Part shown: in pieces, positions 47,522 through 59,089 of the stretch
Numbering within the stretch: position 1 is the stretch's first letter
Layout: every line of letters begins with the position of its first letter
DNA from: Penicillus capitatus
Lineage: Eukaryota > Chlorophyta
NCBI GenBank assembly: GCA_965649825.1
Contig: OZ287706.1
Coordinates: 868,001-932,000 of the forward strand
Length of the DNA: 64,000 bases
Reading direction: 5' to 3'
Program-made: the position numbers and the translations under genes
Notes under the pieces: model-generated
What the model was told of the DNA's origin: nothing
Seen by the model: the letters and a program-made list of their open reading frames with translations, nothing else
Databases searched by the model: none

Positions 47522-48294
47522 ATGCATCCACCACCGACGGAGGATGGCCACCCCTCGGCAGACGACGAGGAAATCAAGGACCTCGAGCGGTAACGCCATC
47601 GAATGCCCGCCACGGTGCCGGGCACCTGTGCTGCACCAGGATCGTCCTCGCGTTCCGGAGCTATGCCGAACAGGGACGGTGCGAAGTCGGAAGGTGGCGT
47701 CGACAGTTTGGACGTCTCGACGACCGACATCGCAAACTGCTGCCGAGCTTCTCGGAGAAATGCAGACGGGCGACGGCAGTGGTCGAGACGAATCAGTTCT
47801 TTCTGAATGCGATGCTGACGTCCCTCCAGCCAGAGCTCGAAGCAAGCGGCCTCGTTGTGGGTGACATCACAGAGGACATGCGTTCGCCGCCACAAGATGT
47901 CGAGAAAGTGCGATATGTGTTGAAGAATCTCGTCCGCGATTGGACGCGCGAAGGAATGGAAGAACGTCGAGCGACGTACACGCCGATCGTGAAGGAGCTG
48001 AAAGCCCAGTTCTGTAAATGGTGTGACCTGGAGGACGGGGAAGGAGATGTCTAACGTGTGCGAGACATAGAGGACTGGACGAAGCCGCCGAAGGAGTTGA
48101 TTCCGGGATGTGGTCTGGGACGATTGGTGGCCGAGATTGCATCGGCAGGTTTTGAGGCCGAAGGAAATGAGTTTTCTTACTTCATGCTGAGTGACATTTT
48201 ACAAGCTTCTTTGAGCCTCCATCGCAACCCTGGCTTGCTGTGCAACACACTTTTAACACTTTTTCTTAGTGCGACACACGTTTCAGAAGAGTGA
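47522..48294 (+). pseudogene. Carnosine N-methyltransferase-like gene (N2227 family), C-terminally truncated
   Basis: Exons 47522-47589, 47640-48048 and 48094-48294. Family features: IVLAFRSYAEQG, LEPELEASG-type helix, KVRYVLKNLVRDWTREGMEE, YTPIVKELKAQF and the SAM-binding loop [20 protein letters not shown] followed by [10 protein letters not shown]. Full-length relatives continue about 200 residues with the rest of the Rossmann fold and the substrate pocket (PDxxP motif). Here the frame ends 30 codons after FMLS and I find no further exon in the next kilobase. The open N-terminal part with clean introns suggests recent loss, or a missed or misassembled 3' end. Confidence 0.6.
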
Positions 48295-50100
48295 CATTAA
48301 AAACATTGTTTAAACAGTCAATCTTCATTTCCGTTACGTTGCATGTACGCGAATTACAATTTAACGACAGAACGCTTAATCTCAGACTCCTTTCTGATCG
48401 CTGCGGAGGGTGTTGCAGGACGCATGTCATCGTTAAGCTCGTCACCGTCTTCTGGGCGAAGACTTTGGGAATCCACAGATCTCTTCAGCGCATTCGCTGT
48501 CGCCGACAGACAACACGACGCCGACTCCGAGCAGGCGCCGTCAATTTAGGTTTCCTACGCTCACCTAGCACGTTGCGATGTGTGACCGCCGACAACTGCT
48601 CATCTCGTCATGTGCCACACTCTGATTGTCTCCTAACATTACCGTGCCGGGCTTCTGTCCGAGCGGCTTGCACTCGAGTTCCAGAGATCCGTGCCACGCC
48701 TGAGATGTTAGAAACGTGCCTACGCATGAAATAGACTTGAAGCGGTTACGTCGAAGAAGTAGCGATAGGAGAGTGAGAGCCGAGAGCCTCGTCGATGCGC
48801 CAGACGGACTCTTAGGCAGTTATAAGTCGCTCTTCCAACTGCAAGTCGATTCGAACTAGCATTGGTCTGGTGTCGCTCAGAACGGCGACGGTACTTCGCA
48901 GCGGCAAAATATGAAGACATCGCTGCTTGTCATCCACAGCAGACGATGCACTCTGAAAAGGGGGCGCGCGACAAACAATCGCCATTTCGAAGCTGTCTAC
49001 ACAGTGAGCACGCATGCATGATTCGGCGTGGACTCTATCGACCGTCCGAAAAGAAGTGCATAACAGTCCGCGCAGCTTTTCAAGGCAAAAAAGAGAGCGC
49101 GCACTGGAATGACGAACCTGTCGTTTTCGTTCTATCGCCTTAGCGACTTCGCAATTCGAGCATAGAATAACATAGTAGGCACGCGAAAGACCTTTAGGGA
49201 GACGAACAGATCATACAGGAACAGCGTGAACTTCAGAGGACCACAGTCACAGGAGGCCGTAGAGCGCAAAGCCTCCAGGAATCCTTGTTCGATAGCTCTG
49301 ATGGCGTCAACTGACTGCTGCTGCGCCATTCAACGCATCGAACGACATCTCTGCCGCCTCACTCTCTCGGCGTCCTCTTCTCTGGGCGATCCGCCTTTCT
49401 CCAGTCCTCGTTGCTCGTTCTTGTCAGATTTTTCTGACGAGGCCTGTACAATCGCTTGTCGTTCGCTCCGACAACGATAAAGAGGTCGATGCGTCTCCGC
49501 GTACCGCTCGTCGGATTTGAGAACGCCGGAACGACATTTGAACGCTCGTCTAATGGCGACGCCTGAACGTCGATGTCACCGACATGGCAAGACGATTGGA
49601 GTCACGTGTATTACATACACGAAGTCAAGTTTGATCTCGTGTGTTTGCTGATGCGATTGGCGTTAGCAGGTGATTCCTGAAGTGCTAAAACTCAACGCCT
49701 AGAAACAATGATGACGCCATGCAATTCGACAATCCAAATGCTCGATACGGAATAGTGTGTCCTGCATGACGCATCTTTCCCACGGACTAATCAACGCAAT
49801 AATCTCTGGAAATGGATCTTCGAAGAAAATGTGGCCGCAAAGAGTCCTTCCTCGTCGACGATCTATTCGACAAATAATAAATTTACATCAATGCTTTGGT
49901 AATTGCTCTGGCAGGTTGCTGCCTTCTGAGCAATAGCCACAGATGAAAGCCACGAGACCACAGTTTGCATGAAATTGAAAAGTACAAATGCAATGCAAAG
50001 AGAGAGTGTTTAAGCATGTAGCGCACTAAGTGGATGAGTATATGAAGAAGCTGAATCGATTACTGAAAATAGCATGAAAGATGATGAAATTGAAGGCGGA
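48295..50100. other. Stretch with no recognised gene
   Basis: Short open frames only. A minus-strand frame at about 49,440-49,330 (acidic, Lys-rich: NEQRGLEKGGSPREEDAERV) may be a coding exon, but partners could not be placed. 49,560-50,100 is AT-richer and empty. No rRNA, tRNA or snRNA recognised. Confidence 0.35.
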
Positions 50101-50241
50101 GTATGTGCTACAGGCTAGAACAACACACTGCGGCAAAGCAGAGTAGGTCAGATGCATCTCGCTCATCGAATCTGCGGCTGCCATCATCTTCCTCTGCTGC
50201 CTCGTTTCGACTCGCCAGCCGAAACACCGAGGAACGGACAG

Positions 50242-50582
50242 TCACATCGCTCCACTCGCCGGAAGCGGCGGATGGAGCCGCCGCACCTCTGCCATGTCCA
50301 CACCTTGCGTCTCCCTGATCTCGGTGTTTCGAACGCGTCCTCCATCGACTGAGTTTGCGTTGGACATCTCTATCGCCTTTCTGTCGGGTGACCTGTCAGC
50401 CGAGCAGTAGATTACTTGAAATACAGGCTCTGTATAGAATTTCAAGTACATGATAATCTATGGGGCACGACAGAAGGTCAAATGGGCGCGATAGACGCAG
50501 GTAGAGACACACCTGATTGAGAGAAATCCCGACAGAGACGCAAGAGAAGAGTGCGGCGATGACTCTCGCTGCAACGCTGTCA
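50242..50582 (-). CDS. Possible small membrane-protein fragment
   Basis: MLSDSVAARVIAALFSCVSV and a GTGTGT...TAG intron of about 55 nt lead to IIMYLKFYTEPVFQ. The TM segment followed by LKFYTEPVFQ recalls the first helix of TMEM184/OST-alpha proteins, but the rest of that family does not follow. The downstream frame (NANSVDGGRVRNTEIRETQ) has no match I know. Confidence 0.2.
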
Positions 50583-50904
50583 CTTAACATGGTTGCGTAA
50601 CGCACGTGCTGAGTTGAAAATTGATTAAAAATGGATGATGCGTCCGAACAAATGTCACATCAAAAACAAACATGTTTGACATACAGACATCAGCAAAGTC
50701 TCGCACATCATATCACAATCAGGAAACAGATGAGGGCGTTGTTCATTGGATCCTCTGTGACAGGCGATTCTGTCAAACTCGATTCTGAAGCAGGAATGAG
50801 ATAGGGAGTGGTGTTGAATTCTCGGAGATGCACAACACCAGCGGCTTCGCATTCACGGAGGACGACTCGGGTAGGCGCGTTGTTTCGGGCTTGGATAGTT
50901 ATGC

Positions 50905-51107
50905 CATGTGCAGGACTGCGCCGATCTGCATCGAGGCAGATCGACGGCAGACTCATGCACATGGCAGTAGCTATGGCCTCTTGAGTCGCCTCCATGTGCA
51001 GGACTGCGCCGATCTGCATCGAGGCAGATCGACGGCAGACTCATGCACATGGAGTAGCTACGTACAGGTCTGCCGTCGATCTGCATCGAGGCAGATCGAC
51101 GGCAGAC
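50905..51107. repeat. Three hairpin-forming repeats
   Basis: Copies at about 50905-50964, 50993-51052 (period 88 bp) and 51069-51106. The third is a perfect 16-bp inverted repeat, TCTGCCGTCGATCTGC, loop ATCGAG, GCAGATCGACGGCAGA. The first two keep the GATCTGC/GCAGATC core and flanking ATGTGCA/TGCACAT arms. Confidence 0.85.
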
Positions 51108-51236
51108 TCATGTACACGCCGTCGTACGCTCGACTCGCTCTCCACTCTGGAGACTGCATCCTCCGTCCTGCGCGCAGAGTGAGGAGAGGGATCCCTGGCA
51201 GAAAGGATGGGCACCTCTTGGCAAACCTCTTCGGTC

Positions 51237-52583
51237 TCATGTGTTTCGGCTTCCTGGCAGCTCGAGGTATGACTCTGCCGCGCCTATTCTTTTCTTGGTC
51301 TCCTTCGGCTCTCTTGCGGCCTTCTGCGATCTCTTGCAGCATCGATCGCGGTCCAGTCGCACCACCTGCTGGTAGGCGACATTCATCTTCTTGACAATGT
51401 CCCTGCACTTCTCCCAGTTGAGCGGATCCATGTCGTCCATCAGCTTCTGGAGCCTCGGTCACTTGGACGTCGTCATCGTCTTGTGGCTTAACCAGTTTCC
51501 AATGACGCACACCTCCGACGCCGCAAATCCGCCGGCCTTCTAGTTGCTGCCAGACACACAACCATGTAAGACCAAAGCAGAGAGAGGGAGCACGTACCTT
51601 GATGACGAAGGGGAATTCTTGTGGCTGGAGGAGGAGACGGTTGCGTGTCCCGGCGAAGGGGTAGGTCTTGGACTCGGCCGGGAAGAAGTCCCAGAGCTGC
51701 CGGGCCTTGAGCTTCTTCCCAGGACGCCTGGAAAGCACGACTCGGCGGCCCAGGTGCTTCCCTCCGACGCCGCAAATCCGCCGGCCTTCTAGTTGCTGCC
51801 AGACACACAACCATGTAAGACCAAAGCAGAGAGAGGGAGCACGTACCTTGATGACGAAGGGGAATTCTTGTGGCTGGAGGAGGCGACGGTTGCGTGTCTG
51901 GCGAAGCGGTAGGTCTTGGACTCGGCCGGGAAGAAGTCCCAGAGCTGCCGAGGGGTGAAGGCGCAGTCCCACCAGGAGCAGTGGACGTGCTCCGTCGACC
52001 CCTCCTCCGCAGACGCCTCTTTCTTGGCGACGGTTGCGTGTCCCGGCGAAGGGGTAGGTCTTGGACTCGGCCGGGAAGGAGTCCCAGAGCTGCCGAGGGG
52101 TGAAGGCGCAGTCCCACCGGGAGCAGTGGACGTGCTCCGTCGACCCCTCCTCCGCAGACGCCTCTTTCTTGGCGACGGTTGCGTGTCCCGGCGAAGGGGT
52201 AGGTCTTGGACTCGGCCGGGAAGGAGTCCCAGAGATGCCGGGCCTTGAGCTTCTTCCCAGGACGCCGGGAAAGCACGACTCGGCGGCCCAGGTGCTTCCC
52301 TCCGACGCCGCAAAGACGCCGGCCTTCCAGTTGCTGCCAGCCACACCCCCATGTTATACCGAACCAGAGCGGGAGAGAGGGAGCACGTACCTTGGTGTCG
52401 AGGGGGAATTCCTGTGGTTGGCAGACCGTACCCGAAGAAAGTTGTCGTCGGGGGGTCTTTGAGTGCGCGCTTGGGAAATCGGCGCACAGTTCGGAAATGC
52501 GGAAATGCGAAAACTGGTATGGCGCTTTGCGTTTTATCGTCGAGGATGTGACAGCTGCAACAAATTCGACCGCAGTTAGCCAA
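51237..52583 (-). CDS. Unknown gene with tandemly duplicated exons
   Basis: Starts MANCGRICCSCHILDDKTQS and ends in a frame reading KLMDDMDPLNWEKCRDIVKK, VAYQQ, KAAREPKETKKRIGA. GT-AG introns of about 50 nt with acceptor TGGCAG recur three times because exon-intron-exon blocks are duplicated (repeats at 51518-51955 and 51908-52300). Two frames stay open across the duplicated exons: an Arg/Pro-rich frame (LGLLPGRVQDLPLRRDTQ) and one with ESKTYPFAGTRN. Splice phases favour the first, yet the choice is not secure. No family recognised. Confidence 0.3.
51518..51955. repeat. 249-bp tandem duplication
   Basis: The block starting GACGCCGCAAATCCGCCGG at 51518 recurs at 51767 with almost no change for about 190 bp; a more diverged copy begins near 52304. 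It spans one intron and its flanking exon parts. Confidence 0.88.
51908..52250. repeat. 145-bp tandem repeat, two full copies and a partial third
   Basis: GGTAGGTCTTGGACTCGGCC occurs at 51908, 52053 and 52198, exactly 145 bp apart, and also at 51659 through the 249-bp duplication. 145 is not a multiple of three, so each added copy changes the reading frame. Confidence 0.9.
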
Positions 52584-52661
52584 TCAGAATGCGCGATTTT
52601 CTCCGCGGCAGTCTGACGTCAGACAAAAATGGGTCGAACGTCACATCGCTCGGCAGGCAAC

Positions 52662-53299
52662 CTACCACATCGCCAGTGGACTGATCTCACAGTGGAGAAA
52701 CATCGAGACGATGAGGGTCGGCATGGCCTCTTCCAGGAAGACCAGATCCCTTGTCTTCTCGTGCTGCATGGGCAAGCGAATCTGCTCACCACACCCCTTT
52801 GCTTCCGAGCGACGGATGGAGGGCAAAGAGCATGGAAGATGTGACTGACCTTTGTCGAGTCTTCCCTGTCCCCGTTCTCCTGGGACGCGTCGGGAAGCAC
52901 CCTGGAGTGTACATAGGGTAGAACAGTGAACTGGCTGCGACTTCTCACTCGAGCGCTTCGGCGCGTCCTCTCGCTATGAAGAGCTCGAAGTCGTCGTGGT
53001 GGATGTTGACGAGGGACTTCCATATGAGCGCCTTCAGTTCTGTCCCCAGTCGACGACAGCCGTTGATGGGAAGCTCTTCCTCGAGCAAGCTCCAGAAGCG
53101 ACTCAGAGAGCAACCTCGCGGCGGGGCACGCGTTAAGCCTTCGTGCGATAACGTATTCGTCGCACGCACCTCGGCTCCCCTCTAGCGCGATTTGTTTGAT
53201 CGCCTCGTCGACGAACGCGTCGATCGCGCAAAGTCGATGCGGGAAGACGACATCGGTAGCGTGTACGACACGATAACATCGCACCGTCGTCAGTCGCAT
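52662..53299 (-). CDS. TFIIIC largest subunit (GTF3C1/Tfc3) N-terminal-like fragment
   Basis: AIDAFVDEAIKQIALEGSRG followed, over a 56-nt intron, by CSLSRFWSLLEEELPINGCR and LKALIWKSLVNIHHDDFELF. The pattern, a short helix, ALEGxxG, xLWxxL, then IWxxL...F, is that of the GTF3C1 N-terminus as I remember it. Two more introns lead to LPMQHEKTRDLVFLEEAMPT and a stop at 52662. The known subunit is far larger (well over 1,000 residues), so this would be a fragment or an unrelated small winged-helix-like protein. Start uncertain. Confidence 0.3.
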
Positions 53300-53436
53300 G
53301 CCGGATTTCTTCGCGAACTTTCGTGTGACTGTGTGAGAAATTCGTTAAGAGAACTGCCGAAAGAGCAGCAGATCGGATGAAAGAATCGTTGGCAATGAAA
53401 CAGACGTTCAGCATTTGTCAGAACTGTCTTCGAATC

Positions 53437-54729
53437 TCACTCCAGTGTCACAGGACCGCCTTCGACCCACTTGACGCCGAGCTCCGAAAGCTTCGCATGC
53501 GAGGCGGCGTAGTCCGTGAAGAACGCAGCCTGATCGGCGGCGTACTTCTCAGCATAGGGCCTGTGCACAGAAAGATCGCACTCGGGTCATACATGATCCG
53601 TGATGCGCAGACTTGAATGCGTCGTCTTCGAAGAGGCACGCATCGGTCTCGAGCACCAGCAAATCGGCATCGCGTTTCTCCTTCACTTCCTACGGCGAGA
53701 GGGCACAGCTGCGAAAAGACAGCTGGCGGATGTGTCCCACCACAAAGTAAGAGTTGTCGAACTTGAGCCACTCCGGTGTCCACGAGCTGCCGCCGACCGT
53801 ACCCGGGCCTTTCTCCGTGTACTTCGTCCTTTCTTTCCCTGCCGGTCGCATCCGATAACGCCGTCCTCCGCCGACGATCCCACCGTACCGAATCCAGATC
53901 GTGTTGGATAGGCGCGTCCGATGGTGTGTGCCCCTGACAGAGCCACGATGTCCTGGTCCGTCAGTCCCATGCGATAGAAGATATCGCGCAGATGCGCCGC
54001 TGGGCCCTTCGCCTCATTAGGATACGGCGCGCCACCCGCTGCAGAACAACGATCCCACCTGTCAGCTAACGTCTCCCTGTCACACCTGGGAGGTTTCCTT
54101 CGACTGGGCAGTCGTCTGGTCCCGTGGCGTCTGTGCGACCGTAGCGCATCGGAATCTTCGGTCCTCCAGCGACCTGTTACACGGTGAAGAGATCTCGTGC
54201 TGATGGAAAGCGTTCACCTCGATGGCCACAGCGGAGGCCATCTGGTAGATGTCCGCGTAAGACACATTTGGGTACTTCTGTTTGATGGGCTCTACCAACG
54301 CCAAGGCATTCGCCAAACCTTCATGCCAACAACATCGCTCGACAACGGTGGCGGCGAGATGGACAGCGCACCGGCGTTGGCACCGTGATCGATCTCGGGT
54401 TTGAAACGAATGCTCCCATTCGCGCCGCCGCAAACGGGCCACCTGTCCGCCATGTCCTGCAACGCCATCGTCGCTTGCACTTCGTGATATGGCGTCTGTA
54501 CCTTGTTGTATGTTCCGGAGTCATGCCAGGCCAGTCGCACGAGAATCGGATTGCAGTTCTTCGACTGTATGAGCGGTATCAGCTCCTTGTGGCACTGTTT
54601 GAGATCGTCTATGGAGACCATTTCCGCCACTGCTGCGACGCAACGACTGGCGACTCGACGTGTTAAGAGATGTCGAGTTGGTAGAGGCGAACCGGTGAAA
54701 GCGGAACGACTCAAACGCGCATACAACAT
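53437..54729 (-). CDS. APX: Ascorbate peroxidase (class I haem peroxidase)
   Basis: Eight exons, introns 44-54 nt. [20 protein letters not shown] is an Arg/Ser-rich leader that could target an organelle. The body holds [20 protein letters not shown], the distal site [14 protein letters not shown] (Arg, Trp, His), [49 protein letters not shown], proximal His in [30 protein letters not shown] with the proximal Trp, and ends [10 protein letters not shown]. One 45-nt intron (after TYNK) is a multiple of three with no stop, so unspliced mRNA would insert 15 residues. APX removes H2O2 using ascorbate; cytochrome c peroxidase is close in sequence, but GTYNK...GGANGS favours APX. Confidence 0.9.
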
Positions 54730-55544
54730 TCGAAGAGGTACAGAGGGAGCTACTTGCAGAGGAGCCGTCGATGATTCAACATGAGTCATCTCCCTCGGAC
54801 CCACCATGGGACACGATCCATGCCCAATCCGTCCATGGGAGGATACCTTGCCTAGAGAGATGCGCTCGCGCAGCCGAATGGCAGAGACAGAGGTGCGCCC
54901 GTCACTTTTCTTGCAGGTTTGAATGGCATCGTTCGGTCTGGACGCATCGCGACAGACGATGGCCGAGGTGACGGCACTCGGCGTCGCGTTCTAAATACTT
55001 GCCGCGGCATCTATCTAACGGCAGCGTCGATCCGCGATGACGCAGAACCTGCAAATGCTCTTGTCATTCGAAGTTGGTTTCGGATTGCCTTGTCCGTCTC
55101 GAGGTGTCTTGTAAATCTCCACTTGCCTCGAGCCTTTGGCTCTAAGCAGCGAACGACATCATGGAACGTCCGTCGTTCGAGTGATACAGCCGCTTGGCAT
55201 GTGCTCTGACGTTTGTGGTATCATAATGGTGCGCTGATGAGACAAAGCGCAGAGGCGCGCCCTTGCCGTTTGCGCACATGTCATGTATCTGACCACAATT
55301 GCGTGGGCACAACAAGACAATTTCTGCGGGGTTCCATCGATATCTGAATGCCTGGATGTAATATCATGCCTCGTTTAGCGAACGGCCACAAATGGCTGAG
55401 AACTCTGTGCGTAATTGCGAGTCGCGGTGCGGCGTTGCGCGTGTCAGAAAAGACACATGAAATCCTAGGCACTTGACTTAAACCGTGTAGATCATTGTAG
55501 AGCGTCAAAATCCAAGAACTCGTAAAAAGGCCTTTTCTAACCAG
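54730..55544. other. Intergenic stretch between APX and the two-TM paralogue 2
   Basis: Divergent interval of about 815 bp. No domain-bearing frame, no clear TATA box. Confidence 0.4.
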
Positions 55545-56999
55545 ATGGTCTCTGCTGGTAAGGTCCCTCCTCCACGGCCGCGCCGAACTGGCTCTTTCCG
55601 TTACCTCTTACAATACTCCGGACGCATCTCTGTTGCAGACAATTGCTCAGCGGCGTACCGCGTTGGCGACGTTGTTTTTGAGCGGTACCTCATCGAAGAA
55701 GTCCAACTGACTCCACGAGGCACGACCGTATGCCGCGTGCGTCTTCGTACCGATCTTCTGGGACGACACCATCTCGCATGCTATGTTGCAGTGTGCAAAT
55801 CTGCGCGACGGATGTGAAGTGATCTTTGACTGCCTGTCTCTGTGCTCGACGCAGCCACCGTTCTCACCGGGCGTCTACGAGAAGGCGAAGCACGTACACC
55901 CTTCGCCGAGGCCATTCATTCTCTGGATTCTGTTTCTGAAGGAGCTGTTGACCGAGCACAGCGATCGTCGGCTGCAGAGGCCTCCATGGCTGGAGACACA
56001 GGAAGGAAACAACAAGCGCTTTCTAGTCGTCGCAGTAATTGCATTTCACTCCCGAGGCCATAAAAACAGAAACGGTGTATGTAACAGGGACGTTCTGTTT
56101 CTGAACTGCGCTCCACCTGCTGCCACGCCATCGTTCATCCTTCCAGGTGCAGCCGACGCCTCCACATGCCCCTCCCTCCACATGCTCTCGCAGGTGCGGA
56201 ATCGCCGAGGAAGTACGACATGGACCGCAGAACGCATGGTCTTCGGTGCGAAGATACGGCGAGTGCTTCCTGGAAGTCGACGTTCCGCCACTGTGGACGC
56301 GCTTAAGTCCGTCCTATCACGCGTTTCGGTGTCGGTTGGTCTGACCTGTGTCCGTCAGGTCGTCCATGGTTGCTTGCGCTCTGTCTCTTGACGCTCGTCT
56401 TCTTGGCGTTTGTCGGTGTCCTTTCGTTTATAACATCTCTCCTCGTCGACCACATCGCCGATCGCGGTCGACACCTCTGCGTCTCGCCTGTCTGCCGTCG
56501 AATGTCTCTTCTTTTAGGAGGGCGTTGGCACGTTGTCTTCTTGGCGCCCTTCTGGGCAGTCGTCACTCTCTCGCCGTTTGTCTTCTGTGCGATGTTCTTC
56601 GGTCGCCAGCATCTGAGGATCAGCTACAGCGACTTCGAAGTGAGAAGGACACTGGGACTGCCTTTCTGTCATAAACCGCGTCTTAGCGACCGCATCGACG
56701 GATGGCACACTTCCTGTTTCGATAGATGGTTCAGGGCACAAGTAACAAGCAAAACGAAAGATCTGAAGAAGGCGGAGGTGATGCACAAATCTCGTTATTC
56801 CGCAGAGAGGTCACGACGAGTGGTGCAGGTGGAGCAAGGACGGGACCGCTGCACGAACATAAGCACGATTGTTTTGAGCGGAAGCATCACGCAACAGCGC
56901 GTGTTTCCTTTCCTTTCCATAGAAGAACAAGAATGGATTGCCGATGAGGTCAACCTAATCCTGGAGTGCATCAATCTGAATGCTCCAGTGAATCTGTGA
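55545..56999 (+). CDS. Two-TM family protein, paralogue 2
   Basis: N-terminus with AYRVGDVVFERYLIEEVQLT and VCRVRLRTDLLG. After a linker comes RRYGECFLEVDVPPLWTRLS, a 52-nt intron, TM1 (WLLALCLLTLVFLAFVGVL) and TM2 (VVFLAPFWAVVTLSPFVFC). The C-terminal domain has LRISYSDFEVRRTLGLP, VTSKTKDLKKAEV, and VFPFLSIEEQEWIADEVNLI. Each block matches paralogue 3 at 57514-58869, and the order also matches 32218-33668. Linker exon joins are only partly resolved. Unknown function; possibly a membrane-anchored PH-like protein. Confidence 0.6.
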
Positions 57000-57112
57000 G
57001 GCGAATCCAATTTAGAGTAAGCACCAGGCGCAACGCCTAACGCACTGTGCGACATGGATTCGTCAATTCTCTTTCTGTTACTCAACGAAGATGACGCATC
57101 AGTTCAAGTTGT

Positions 57113-57439
57113 TTAGTCAAAGCGACCAGTGGGGGATGGGGGTATAGTATCCGCGAGAGCTGTAGAGATCGTAATGTCGTCCGTTTTATGAGCTTCGTCA
57201 CTGTTCGCGGCATAGAGGCTTTGAAGAAGACTTAGTGTGTACGTGCACAATAACGCGACACTCTCTAGAAGATCTATCTTGAATTCCCGTGTTGTTATTC
57301 GAGATTCTTCCCATTCATTGTAATCAACATTCTGGCTTTCGAATGCGTTTCCCGATCTGTCGATCGAGACGATCCGCGCGGCTGATGGATGTGGATCTGC
57401 CATTGGCAGGGAGCACTCGTCCTTTTTCCGACAGCACAT
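57113..57439 (-). CDS. Small open frame between paralogues 2 and 3, unknown
   Basis: 108 codons, starting MCCRKKDECSLPMADPHPSA, with one hydrophobic stretch (LLESVALLCTYTLSLLQSLY). No intron needed and no family recognised. May be a real small protein or chance. Confidence 0.25.
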   Translation of the reverse strand: MCCRKKDECSLPMADPHPSAARIVSIDRSGNAFESQNVDYNEWEESRITTREFKIDLLESVALLCTYTLSLLQSLYAANSDEAHKTDDITISTALADTIPPSPTGRFD

Positions 57440-57513
57440 TACATTTGAGCGTCATATGAAAGAAGGCTATCTATCATACACGGCATGACATGTGTGGGCA
57501 TTGATTCGAGAAA

Positions 57514-58869
57514 TCACGGTTCTCCTCTTGGTATGCTCTCGAGGAAAGAACAAATCTCCCTCGCGAGCCACACTTGCTCGGATAGCGAAAGAAGCGGAAA
57601 CAGTTGATATTCTCTGCGGACTTCAGCTAAGACTAACATTGAAACCGTGGAGGCACAACATGTCGATGCCTTCACCTGCACCACAGGACATGTCTGTCTC
57701 GATCGTGGGAAGCGGCATTGTTCTCACTTCTGCCTTCGTCAGATCTCGCGTTTTGCCTGTGACTTGTCGGCGCAGCATTCTGTCGATGCGGGATGGCTTC
57801 CAGAGATGGCAGGTGGGAGGTGCATCGGTAGACGAGCGCAGAGGTCGTCCGATCGTCCTTCTGACTTCGAACGTGCATGGTGCGATGATCAACAACTGCC
57901 GGCCGGACAGCATCGCGACGAACAGAGCAGGCAGAGGCAGTACAAACAGCCACATGAGAATAAGAAGAGAGTTAAGTACGTAGTGTCCTGCCAAACACGA
58001 AACGCATCGCATTGCACGGACGGCCAGGGAATCCCGTACTTCCATCCATGACTTTATGCATTGCAGTGTATGAAGAGAAAGCGAGGAGGCCTGTCGCCAG
58101 CAGAAAGATGGAAATGCAAAGAACGAGCATGACGAGAAAGGGCAAGGCTGGCGAGCAACACACCCACCATGAACAGGCCAATCTACAGGAATGACGCGAC
58201 GCGATGCACGCACTTCGATATCGAAACGGTGGAGGGACGTCGATCTCCAGACAGCGTTGACCTCTCCTTACGGTCGGTCGGGCATCCTCTGGCCCGGGCC
58301 TTACTTCGACGTCCGTGCTGCGTGAGAGCACAGCGTGGTCAGTCGATCGATGCGCGCATGATGTGACGGACGCACCAGATCCTCTCTGGAGGTGTGAGGT
58401 GCAGAATCCGGCAAACGATCTGCGGATAACAGTCCTGTAGACTGCCGCCCTTCACTGAAGAAAGGAATGAGCGCATCGGTCACACTTGAATGATGTGTAG
58501 GATTCTATTCCCGTTGACTTCGATCTCAAACCACTCCGGTCGCTGTCCTCGATTATGCGGACTGCCCGTGAGAATATCCTGCAGTGTGCATGCATGAGCA
58601 AAGGGAGGGATGAGCCGTTGCCTGCCATTTTGCGCTGCTCGTAGTAGTCTGCAGTTTCAGGAAGATCCATTGCTCTGAGGAATATACATTCAATTGTCAC
58701 ATCGCTGCCATCTCCATATCTTGTGCACTGGAGACAACCCCTGTAGCTAACAGGGAGGGCTCCTTGATGTCTTTAGCAGGCGTACTCGACATATGGCGCC
58801 GTTTGCTCGAATTCGGGAGACTTCTCGGACGAAATACCCGCCCTCTATGACGTCTCCCACTCGGTACAT
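57514..58869 (-). CDS. Two-TM family protein, paralogue 3 (inverted copy)
   Basis: N-terminus MYRVGDVIEGGYFVREVSRI and AICRVRLLKTSR. Then RRGQRCLEIDVPPPF, TM1 (PFLVMLVLCISIFLLATGLL), TM2 (LLILMWLFVLPLPALFVAML), TFEVRRTIGRP, RQVTGKTRDLTKAE, and, across a 50-nt intron, STVSMLVLAEVRREYQLFPL and LSEQVWLAREICSFLE. Tail-to-tail with paralogue 2, stops 515 bp apart. The match is clear in protein but not in DNA by eye, so the duplication is old. The N-terminal exon joins are not all placed. Confidence 0.55.
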
Positions 58870-59089
58870 AGCGCGACAAAACGGCGAGTGAAAAAGTGTG
58901 CTCGTTGTGCCTGCCAGTCCCCAAGCAGTTCATTAAAGGGACAACTCCGACGAAGATCTGCGCACTGGTTGAAACGCGTTCGCTTTCTATTGAATGCGAG
59001 ATAATGCGGTGCGTGAACCGTCCGTGCTCGACTCGACAGCGGTTTGTGATGCGTGCCGGTGACGACTCAACAAGGCACGTTCACGTTAC

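Noticed and set aside
48295-50100. Possible small RNA genes (C/D-like words, short hairpins)
   Set aside because: No complete tRNA, snRNA or snoRNA signature could be read; a covariance-model search would be required.
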